From assembly GCA_964447175.1 (NCBI GenBank), contig CAYURP010000014.1, positions 1-59,420 of the forward strand: a stretch of DNA of 59,420 nt. The letters are read 5' to 3'. The position numbers and the translations under genes were made by a program. Numbering within the stretch: position 1 is the first letter of the stretch; every line of letters begins with the position of its first letter. Below are positions 50,279 to 57,793 of this stretch, in pieces. The notes below the pieces were generated by a model, which worked only from the letters and a program-made list of their open reading frames with translations, was not told where the DNA came from and searched no databases. Origin of the DNA: CAYURP01 sp964447175 (GTDB lineage Bacteria > Zixibacteria > MSB-5A5 > SM23-73-2).

Positions 50279-51976
50279 ATGCGGCAGATTCTTGGAAAAT
50301 TCTTAAAATTCACAACCCTGGGATTAATTCTATTTTTAGTATATTTCACAAACCTATCTAATAGTTTTGAAAGCTCAAAGATGCTGGTCCGGATTTACCT
50401 TCCCACTCCCCAGCACTGGTTGGAGCTGAAAAAAGCAGGTATGGAGGCTCGATTCGGGGAAGGTAAAAAATGGGTGGATCTGATCCTTACCCAGGAGGAA
50501 ATGGACCAGTTAAAACGAAAAGGATTTGAAACCAGCATTCTTTTAACTGAAAAGCAGCTTAAGTCTCTCAAGCTTTCTTTTGACCCGGTCTATCATACTT
50601 ATGAGGAAATGGTAAAAGAACTGGAAAATTTGGAAAGTTCCTATCCCCATATCGCCCGATTGGACAGCATCGGAATTTCAAGCCAGAATAAAAAGGTTAT
50701 CTGGGCTTTCAAGATCTCAGATAAGGTGCAACTGGAGGAAGACGAGCCTGCTGTTCTGTATAATGGGGTTCATCACGCCTGTGAGGTGATGGGGCTGGAG
50801 ATCTGTATCAGTCTGATAAACGATCTTTTAAAAGGATATGGCACCGATCCTAAGATCACCTTCTGGATAGACAACACCGAGATCTGGTTTATACCCCTTT
50901 TGAATCCCGATGGCTACTCTGCAGTAACCTCAGAGATTAACCTCTATTGGAGAAAGAACATAAGGGATCTGAATAATGACAGCAAGTTATACCAGTTTGA
51001 GTGTAACGACTGGTGGACCTGCTATACTGAGGGCGTGGATCTGAACCGGAACTACGATTTCAACTGGGAATACGGAGGAAGCTATCATCCCTGGCATTAT
51101 AATTATCGAGGTGAATATCCATTCTCAGAATCGGAGACTCAAGCCATAAGGGAGTTGGCATTGGCTCAGAGATTTTCTCTTTCCATATCCTACCATAGTT
51201 ATGGAGAGATTGTGTTTTATCCCTGGGAATGGGGAAAAGGTTTCTCGCCGGACGAACCTACTTTAAGGGATATCGCATCCAATTTAGCCTTAAGAATAAA
51301 AAAACAAAACACAAATGAGCCATATGACTGCGGCCATAACGGAGCTCTGGTTGGGATGAGCACCAACTGGCTTTACGGAAAATTGGGGACCTTCGATTTC
51401 ATAGTGGAAGTTCTTCCCTATCCTTTATTTATTCCTCCAGGTGATCAAGTGGAGCCAATATATCAGGAAAACAAGCCTGGAGCCTTGTATCTTCTGGAAA
51501 GAGTTCATGGATCAAGCATAACCGGAAGGATAACAGACTCTGCTACGACTTCTCCTCTTGAAGCTGTGGTAAGGATTCTGGAAATAGCCAATCATTTCAC
51601 CCCCCCCATGAACGAACGAACCTCAGATTCCTTATATGGCAGGTACAGATGGCTGGTTGTTCCCGGAATCTACACCTTAGAAGCCTCCAAGAATGGATAT
51701 TACACTGAAATATTTTCCAATGTTAAAGTTTCCCCACATCGGCCTACCATAAGAGATATCACCTTAGAAAGGGTAATCGTAGGAGATTTATATCTGGACA
51801 GAGAAATAGATGTAAAAGACGTGATCTTTTTAATAAACTATCTTTTCAAATCAGGACCTGCTCTAAGTTCTCTACGATCGGGTGATGTTAATTGTAATGA
51901 AGCTGTCGATATCTCGGATTTGGTCTATCTGATAAATTACATCTTCAAATCCGGTTACCCACCCTGTGAAAGTTAA
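50279..51976 (+). CDS. Secreted M14-family zinc carboxypeptidase with CarbD-like and dockerin domains
   Basis: 565 residues. The signal peptide (ILGKFLKFTTLGLILFLVYF) is followed by a propeptide-like region (40-105). The M14 domain spans about 110-400: zinc ligands His166 and Glu169 in HHACE, His306 in SYHSYGE, catalytic Glu377 in FIVEV, and LNPDGY and VDLNRNYDFNW for substrate binding. It removes C-terminal amino acids from peptides. A carboxypeptidase regulatory-like beta domain follows (415-490). Two F-hand repeats of a dockerin end the protein (REIDVKDVIFLINYLF, GDVNCNEAVDISDLVYLIN). With the gingipain-like peptidase it forms a dockerin-tagged extracellular proteolytic set. Confidence 0.92.
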   Translation: MRQILGKFLKFTTLGLILFLVYFTNLSNSFESSKMLVRIYLPTPQHWLELKKAGMEARFGEGKKWVDLILTQEEMDQLKRKGFETSILLTEKQLKSLKLSFDPVYHTYEEMVKELENLESSYPHIARLDSIGISSQNKKVIWAFKISDKVQLEEDEPAVLYNGVHHACEVMGLEICISLINDLLKGYGTDPKITFWIDNTEIWFIPLLNPDGYSAVTSEINLYWRKNIRDLNNDSKLYQFECNDWWTCYTEGVDLNRNYDFNWEYGGSYHPWHYNYRGEYPFSESETQAIRELALAQRFSLSISYHSYGEIVFYPWEWGKGFSPDEPTLRDIASNLALRIKKQNTNEPYDCGHNGALVGMSTNWLYGKLGTFDFIVEVLPYPLFIPPGDQVEPIYQENKPGALYLLERVHGSSITGRITDSATTSPLEAVVRILEIANHFTPPMNERTSDSLYGRYRWLVVPGIYTLEASKNGYYTEIFSNVKVSPHRPTIRDITLERVIVGDLYLDREIDVKDVIFLINYLFKSGPALSSLRSGDVNCNEAVDISDLVYLINYIFKSGYPPCES

Positions 51977-52086
51977 TTGGTTGTTAGTTATTGGTTTATG
52001 GTTGTTAGAATTACTAAAAACAAACAACCAACATCTATCAACTGTTAATTTAATCTTGATTTGTATTTAAGGTAAGTAAATATAAA

Positions 52087-53448
52087 TTAGTATTCAATAT
52101 TATATTTCTTTAACTTGTCGAAAAGTGTGGTGTAATCGATTTTAAGTATCTCTGCTGTTCTTCTCTTGTTGCCTCTGGTCTCGTTTAGTACCCGGGTGAT
52201 TAGTGCTTTTTCAGCCTCTGCCTGGGCATGCTGGGAGACTTCCTTTAGCCCGGCTCCCTCCCTTAAGCGAATTTCATTGTTGTTTTGAATCCTTATGGCT
52301 AAATGATCCGGTAATATTCTTTTACCCTCACATAAAATTATGGCTCTCTCTATGGTGTTTTCCAGCTCTCTGACGTTTCCGGGCCAGTGATACTTCTCCA
52401 AAAGCCTCATTGCGTCCCGGGAGATGGTCTTGGGAGTCTTTTTCATCTCAAAACAATATTTCTTTATGAAATGGGTGGCTAAATCGGGGACATCTTCCCT
52501 TCTCTCCCTTAAAGGTGGAATATGGATGGGGAAAACTGATAAACGATAATAGAGATCCTCTCTGAAAGTGCTCTTCTCAATAGCCTTTTTCAGATCGAAA
52601 TTAGATGCTGCAATCATCCTCACATTCACCGTGATGGTCTTTGTTCCTCCCAATCTCTCGAATTTCTTCTCCTGCAGAACCCTTAAAAGCTTTGCCTGGA
52701 GAGCGATGTCCAGATCACCCACCTCATCCAGAAAGATGGTTCCGCCTTCGGCGATCTCGAATTTCCCCATCTTGCGGGTAACAGATCCAGTATATGCACC
52801 TTTTTCTGATCCGAAAAGCTCGTTTTCCAGAAGCTCCCGGGGAATGGCAGCGCAGTTTATAGCCACATAGGGCCCATTTTTTCTTTTACTCAGACTGTGA
52901 ATGGCGTGGGCAAATAATTCCTTACCGGTTCCGCTCTCCCCTAACAAAAGAACAGTGCTGTCAGAGGGAGCTACCCTTTTGACTAAACGAGACACTTCCC
53001 TCATTCTCTGGGATTTGCCGATGATCTCTGAAAATCCCAGGTTATAAGCCAGCTCCTCCCGCAACAAAACGTTTTCCGCCAGAAGCCTTCGATTTTCTAA
53101 AGCTCTTTTTATTAAAAAATTTAGATGATCCGGATCAAAAGGCTTGGCCAGATAATCGAAAGCGCCCTGCTTTATTGCCTGGACTGCAGTCTCGATAGTT
53201 CCATAGGCAGTCATCACTATGACTGAAAGGTCCGGATCCAATTCTTTCATTGAGGAAAGGACTTCCAGCCCATCCATTTGGGGAAGCTTCAGGTCAGTTA
53301 AGACCAGATCGAATCTTTTCTCTTTGGCTTTCCTCAACCCATCCATTCCATCCCTGGCAACGTCCACCTCATACCCCTCGGATTCCAATGTCTTGGAAAG
53401 CATCTGCCTGACAGATTCCTTATCATCTATCACTAACACCGATGACAT
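52087..53448 (-). CDS. NtrC-family sigma-54-dependent response regulator
   Basis: 453 residues with all three domains. Receiver at 1-120, phospho-acceptor Asp in LVLTDLKLPQ. The AAA+ domain spans about 140-375: Walker A GESGTGKE, Walker B GGTIFLDEVG. The sigma-54-contact loop reads GAYTGS where GAFTGA is standard; Phe to Tyr is tolerated elsewhere, while Ala to Ser at the last position is less common. A Fis-type HTH closes the protein (RGNKRRTAEILKIDYTTLFDKL). It is expected to activate sigma-54 promoters when phosphorylated; the prepilin operon with its RpoN site nearby is the obvious candidate. The kinase at the window's right edge may be its partner. Confidence 0.93.
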   Translation of the reverse strand: MSSVLVIDDKESVRQMLSKTLESEGYEVDVARDGMDGLRKAKEKRFDLVLTDLKLPQMDGLEVLSSMKELDPDLSVIVMTAYGTIETAVQAIKQGAFDYLAKPFDPDHLNFLIKRALENRRLLAENVLLREELAYNLGFSEIIGKSQRMREVSRLVKRVAPSDSTVLLLGESGTGKELFAHAIHSLSKRKNGPYVAINCAAIPRELLENELFGSEKGAYTGSVTRKMGKFEIAEGGTIFLDEVGDLDIALQAKLLRVLQEKKFERLGGTKTITVNVRMIAASNFDLKKAIEKSTFREDLYYRLSVFPIHIPPLRERREDVPDLATHFIKKYCFEMKKTPKTISRDAMRLLEKYHWPGNVRELENTIERAIILCEGKRILPDHLAIRIQNNNEIRLREGAGLKEVSQHAQAEAEKALITRVLNETRGNKRRTAEILKIDYTTLFDKLKKYNIEY

Positions 53449-53539
53449 AGTCTCACCTGCTTTCTAAACCTTAGATGTGTATTTTTAGCCTCGATCATTA
53501 ATAATATCGGAAAAACAAGATTTATTTAATGGAATTGCT

Positions 53540-54010
53540 CAAATTCTTGTCAGAGCAAGTTTTGAGCGGGGACAAACTTTTTCTCTACACACCGAGCAAT
53601 AGTGGAAATTACCTAAATGGGTCTTGACAACAATTCCACCACCACAAAAATCACAGAGGGATAAACCCTCCCTCGCCGGGCAGGCTGCTACGCGTAGCGG
53701 AGCCTTTATGGCTCCGATCTCATAAAAGGTAGACCCACTTTTGCCCCCAGGATGGGATTATGATGTAGCGGAAAGCTTTAGCTTTCCATACTTGGTTTCT
53801 GCAATCCCTTCCACCAATGGAGGTCTAAAGACCTCCTCTACATTTTCCCGTGCTTTTTTTAGCAACACAGGTTACCTGCCCGTTCCGGGGGACAACCTGT
53901 GATACCTGCAGTTGGTTGGGCAATTGGATTTGCCCAACCTGAAAAACATGGTGGCGGAAATCCCCGAAACGGGTCTTGACGACAATTCCGCCACCTACGA
54001 GAGAGAATCT
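53540..54010. repeat. Intergenic repeat block D
   Basis: Stretch of about 600 bases between the sbcC stop and the NtrC-type gene, with no supported gene. It has GTAG-headed hairpins with stems GGAGCC (around 53696-53718) and GGAAAGC (around 53765-53789), an inverted copy with stem GGAGGTC (53818-53843), an ACACAGGTT palindrome (53865-53902), and two degenerate GG(T/G)TCTTGAC(A/G)ACAATTCC units also found in blocks B and C. Short frames here are repeat artefacts. Confidence 0.7.
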
Positions 54011-54038
54011 CCAGAACCTGACTTAAGTCAGGTTCTGG
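54011..54038. repeat. 28-base perfect palindrome, copy 3 of 3
   Basis: Identical to the copy at 36691-36718 (CCAGAACCTGACTT and its mirror). It lies at the edge of repeat block D, 60 bases beyond the sbcC stop. Confidence 0.9.
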
Positions 54039-54098
54039 CATTACTAACAACCAATTACCATTCACCATAAACCAACAGGGTGGAGACAAGTTCCACCC

Positions 54099-56492
54099 CT
54101 ACTGCATCAGCAGTCGGCTGCTGCCATCCTCGTTTTCTAAAACGGTTATCAGATTCTCTACCGAATCTTTTATGTCATCTATGTGGGTGATCAGAAATAT
54201 CTGCCTGAAGCGGTTCTTTAACCGGGCTAAGCCATTCAGGATGTTCTCCTTTCTCACCTGATCCTGGGACCCGAAAATCTCGTCCAATATTATGAATGAA
54301 AAATCCACCCCGCTTGATTCTGATATCATCAGGGATATTGCCAGCCTTAAACAGAGATTGGCTAAATCCTTCTCCCCTCCTGAAAACCTCTGGATAGAGA
54401 ATTTTTCGCCGTTGTCATATATAAATATCTCGTAATCCTCGTCCAGCTCAAAATCCTGGTATCTGCCATCGGTAAGATCTGAAAAAAGCTCTTTGGCATA
54501 GCCGGAAAGGGTGGGCTTTATCCTATCGATTAGAGAGACCCTGAAATCAGAGAAGATATCATCCAGCTTTTGTAAATAAAGCCTTTCCTCCTGAAAGCTT
54601 TTTATCTCCAATTCATGTTTTTTTGTCTCCTGGATATCAGTTTCAATCCTTTTTAGCTCATTCTGGCATATTTCAGTTTGATGCACCAAATCCTTCAATG
54701 CAAACTCAACCTGGTGCGATTCATCTCTAAGCTTTTCAAATCTTTTCTCGTTCTCTTTGAATATCTGCTCAGAAAAACCAAGTTCTTTAATCTTTTGATT
54801 TAAATCCTCTTCCTGTTTTTTTAAATTCTCAATTCTTTCTTTTGAATTTTTTATCTGCTGCTCCACCTCAGGCAATCTTTTGATATCTTGAGAAATCCGG
54901 GTATACTCCTCTTTTATCCTCTCTAACTTCTCGAATTCCGATTTTAATCTTTGATACTCTTCTGGGTTATAAGCCACCTTACCGATTTGTTCCAAACTTT
55001 TATTTAAAGAGGATAGATTATCGCTTTTTTCATCCAGTGATTTTTTCAGATTTTCTCCCTGGCCTGCAATATTCAACAATCCTTCCCACTCTTTTTGAAT
55101 TTTCTCCTTTTCCTCTTCAATTTTACCCTTCTGTTCTTTTAACCTCTTCCCTCCTGCTTCAACCTCATTTTTTTCTTTTAGCAATCGGGTTAATTCTCTT
55201 TCCAACTTGTCTAACTCCTCTAAAAGGTGTGACCTGATTTTCTGGTAATCATTGCCCATAGGTCTTAAGCACCGGTCACAAACAGATTCAGGTCCTAACT
55301 CTTCTATCCCTTGAAGCTGTTTTTCTAATTTCTTTTTATCCTCTGAAAGTGATTTAAAAGATGTCTGCAAATGAACATATTTTTTTCTTGTCTTTTCCAG
55401 ATCGATTCCCGTTTGATCGATTTTCTCTTTTGCTCGAATCAGTCTTTGTTCCATCCCTTGTTTTTCTTTCAATTTTAAAGTCAACTCATTAAGTCTTTTC
55501 TGATCCGAGGAAATCGATTTCTGGAGCTGGTCTATCTGCTTTTGGGTAAGTTTAAATTTTTCAGCTTTTAATTTCAGCTGATCCAGCTCTGTAATTTTTT
55601 CTTTCACTTTACCATATTCATCTACTTGGGGCTTGAGATCTTTCGTTTCCTGGGTAAGTTTTTGAAGCTTTTCTTTTTCATTATTTTTTTCTATAAGCTG
55701 AGAAGCTAATGTCGATCTCTCCGTTTTTTTGATCTCCAGCTCTTGGTTCAATTTCTGGTTCTCCTCATATCTTTTCTTCATATTTTTAACTTCAATCTCT
55801 GCATTACCTAAAGATGAGGAGAGCTTATTTTGTTCTACCTTTTTCTCAGAAACCTGCTTTTTCAACTCATTGAGCTTTTCTTCTTTTTCCTTTTGTTCTG
55901 TTTTTAGAACTTTTAAATCCTTGAGCAAAGCTGAGGTTGTCTCAGACCTTATCTCCACCTCCCTTTTATCTTCCCGTAAGGATTTTAAAGCCGAATCTAT
56001 GTTTTCAATCCCCAGCATTCTGACCAGAAGTTCCTTTCTCCTGTAAGGCTGAAAATCGGACAGCACGTTCAGCTCCTTCTGAGGCGCGTAAAAGCTGGTG
56101 ATAAAGGCTTTGTAATCCATTCCCAGGGATCTCTCCACGTAATCTTTCACTGCTTTGATTCCCCGGGCTAACACATTACCATCTACTATTACCGATGCAT
56201 CTCCGCTCAGAGTCTCCCCTTTCATCTGTCGCACCACCCTGAAGTTGCTTCCAGCTAATTCAAATTCCAGAATCACCCGGCACACATCCTGCGAGCCAGC
56301 GGTCAATCTCCTGATTTCCTCCTTTGTGGTGCGGCTGGCTTCGTTGCCATATAATGCCCAGGCAATAGCCTCCACCAGAGTGGATTTACCTGCTCCATTA
56401 TTTCCTATAACCCCTACTATCCCATCAGGGAAATCGGTCTGAGCAAACTCAAATTTCCTGTAATTCTCCAGCTGTATAGACCTCAAATACAT
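54099..56492 (-). CDS. sbcC: DNA double-strand break repair ATPase SbcC/Rad50
   Basis: 797 residues. SMC-like ATPase that works with SbcD to open hairpins and process DNA ends. Walker A GNNGAGKSTLVEAI is at about 31-44. Two long coiled coils (about 160-390 and 420-650) flank a zinc hook CDRC at about 405. The ABC signature SGGEKDLANLCLRL and Walker B FIILDEIFGSQD are near the C-terminus. The order is normal and it is compact for the family. It follows sbcD by 11 bases in one operon. AAGG is the weak ribosome site. Confidence 0.96.
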   Translation of the reverse strand: MYLRSIQLENYRKFEFAQTDFPDGIVGVIGNNGAGKSTLVEAIAWALYGNEASRTTKEEIRRLTAGSQDVCRVILEFELAGSNFRVVRQMKGETLSGDASVIVDGNVLARGIKAVKDYVERSLGMDYKAFITSFYAPQKELNVLSDFQPYRRKELLVRMLGIENIDSALKSLREDKREVEIRSETTSALLKDLKVLKTEQKEKEEKLNELKKQVSEKKVEQNKLSSSLGNAEIEVKNMKKRYEENQKLNQELEIKKTERSTLASQLIEKNNEKEKLQKLTQETKDLKPQVDEYGKVKEKITELDQLKLKAEKFKLTQKQIDQLQKSISSDQKRLNELTLKLKEKQGMEQRLIRAKEKIDQTGIDLEKTRKKYVHLQTSFKSLSEDKKKLEKQLQGIEELGPESVCDRCLRPMGNDYQKIRSHLLEELDKLERELTRLLKEKNEVEAGGKRLKEQKGKIEEEKEKIQKEWEGLLNIAGQGENLKKSLDEKSDNLSSLNKSLEQIGKVAYNPEEYQRLKSEFEKLERIKEEYTRISQDIKRLPEVEQQIKNSKERIENLKKQEEDLNQKIKELGFSEQIFKENEKRFEKLRDESHQVEFALKDLVHQTEICQNELKRIETDIQETKKHELEIKSFQEERLYLQKLDDIFSDFRVSLIDRIKPTLSGYAKELFSDLTDGRYQDFELDEDYEIFIYDNGEKFSIQRFSGGEKDLANLCLRLAISLMISESSGVDFSFIILDEIFGSQDQVRKENILNGLARLKNRFRQIFLITHIDDIKDSVENLITVLENEDGSSRLLMQ

Positions 56493-56503
56493 CCTTAAAC
56501 CTT

Positions 56504-57655
56504 TTAGTCGGCGGTCGGCGGTCGGCAGTCCGCGGACGAGTTATCTTCTTTCCCCATCAAGTATTCCAGCCCTAATTTTTTCAACTTTTCCTTATCCAGT
56601 TTCTCAATTTGTATGGCTTGCAGATATTCGTCGAATTCCTTTTCTAATTTACCAATGGAGGTTCTATCAAGGGATTTTTGTTTTTCCTCTTCTTTTTTCT
56701 CAAATTTCAGGTCAAAGTGGAAAGCCTTAGATTTCAGTTCTGAGATCGCTCTGAAATTCAAGGAGTTGTATACATATGAATCTATCTCAGTCACCCTCAA
56801 CCTTACTATTTTCTCTTCAATGTCCTGGGCTTCTATTCTTATTTCGATTTCATTTAAGACTCCATCCGGGTCTAAAGCTGAGGCATTGATTGAGGGCAGC
56901 TCGATCATCTCCCGGGTAGGAACCTGATGAAAATTAAATTTATTCTTTTCCAGATCCACTTCCATAAATCCTTTTTCCTGGCCCAGCTCGTTCATTGAGA
57001 GTCGTTCGGTGGAACCAGCATAATAAACCCTGTCTTCTACCTGGCAATGTTTATGGTAATGACCCAAAGCCACGTAATTAAATCCCATCTTGAAATAGGA
57101 TGACTTTATTTCCTGTTCGGACAACTCGCCCATCGAGAATTCAGGGATACCAGCCACAACCCCATGCACTAAGAGTATATTGAATTTCGCATCCTCATCC
57201 AGCTTCACTTTTTCAAGTTCAGCCTGGAAAATCTCATTGCCTGAGCATTGGGGAACTGCGTGAATCGTAGCATCATTTATTTTGATCTTTTCATAGCGTT
57301 CGCTGAAAACAGGGTGTAGATTGGGAAAAAGGGTGAAAATCTTGAATATGGAGCCCACACCTTTTTGTTTGGGAGCATCGTGATTTCCAGCTATGATTAC
57401 CACCGGAATATCGGATCGGCTCAATCTCAGAACCTGCTCCAGCCCCAGGTGCAGGATCCGGTTAGTAGGTCTGACCGAATGAAAAAGATCCCCTGAATGC
57501 AGGACAAATTCCGGTTTAAGCTCAAGAATTTTATCAATAGCTGAAATAAAAGAATTACAGATGTCCTCCTCCCTCTGGTTATATCCGGAAGGGGCGATTC
57601 TCCGGCTGAAAGTAGCTGCCCCCAGATGGGTATCCGATATGTGAACGAACCTCAT
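56504..57655 (-). CDS. sbcD: DNA double-strand break repair nuclease SbcD/Mre11
   Basis: 383 residues. Manganese-dependent exo/endonuclease. The phosphoesterase motifs run in order: FVHISDTHLG (I), LHSGDLFH (II), IIAGNHDAP (III), LLVHGV (IV) and ALGHYHKH (V). The C-terminal part is the capping and SbcC-binding region. The last dozen residues are encoded by tandem GTCGGC-type heptamers and are probably not functional. A candidate promoter lies at 57708-57735. Confidence 0.95.
   Translation of the reverse strand: MRFVHISDTHLGAATFSRRIAPSGYNQREEDICNSFISAIDKILELKPEFVLHSGDLFHSVRPTNRILHLGLEQVLRLSRSDIPVVIIAGNHDAPKQKGVGSIFKIFTLFPNLHPVFSERYEKIKINDATIHAVPQCSGNEIFQAELEKVKLDEDAKFNILLVHGVVAGIPEFSMGELSEQEIKSSYFKMGFNYVALGHYHKHCQVEDRVYYAGSTERLSMNELGQEKGFMEVDLEKNKFNFHQVPTREMIELPSINASALDPDGVLNEIEIRIEAQDIEEKIVRLRVTEIDSYVYNSLNFRAISELKSKAFHFDLKFEKKEEEKQKSLDRTSIGKLEKEFDEYLQAIQIEKLDKEKLKKLGLEYLMGKEDNSSADCRPPTAD
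56507..56534. repeat. Four tandem heptamers at the sbcD/sbcC junction
   Basis: GTCGGCG, GTCGGCG, GTCGGCA and GTCCGCG in a row on the plus strand. They cover the last codons of sbcD and end three bases before its stop, so the SbcD tail (ADCRPPTAD) is made of repeat. Confidence 0.85.
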
Positions 57656-57707
57656 ATTAGCTTCAGATTTTTATCGCCTATAAATCCTTTAAAACCTGTT
57701 TGTGCGA

Positions 57708-57735
57708 AATATAATAACTTTAGAGGAAAACTCAA
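57708..57735 (-). promoter_or_regulatory. Candidate sigma-70 promoter of sbcD-sbcC
   Basis: On the minus strand, TTGAGT (57730-57735), 16 bases, TATATT (57708-57713). It lies about 55 bases upstream of ATG 57655. Confidence 0.5.
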
Positions 57736-57793
57736 GCAAGAATGTATTTTGGGGAAGTCTTAAATCGATATTAATTTGATCTATGAGGAGAAT

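Noticed and set aside
53859..54089. Minus-strand frame in the sbcC downstream region
   Set aside because: It spans palindromes of repeat block D and has no ribosome site.
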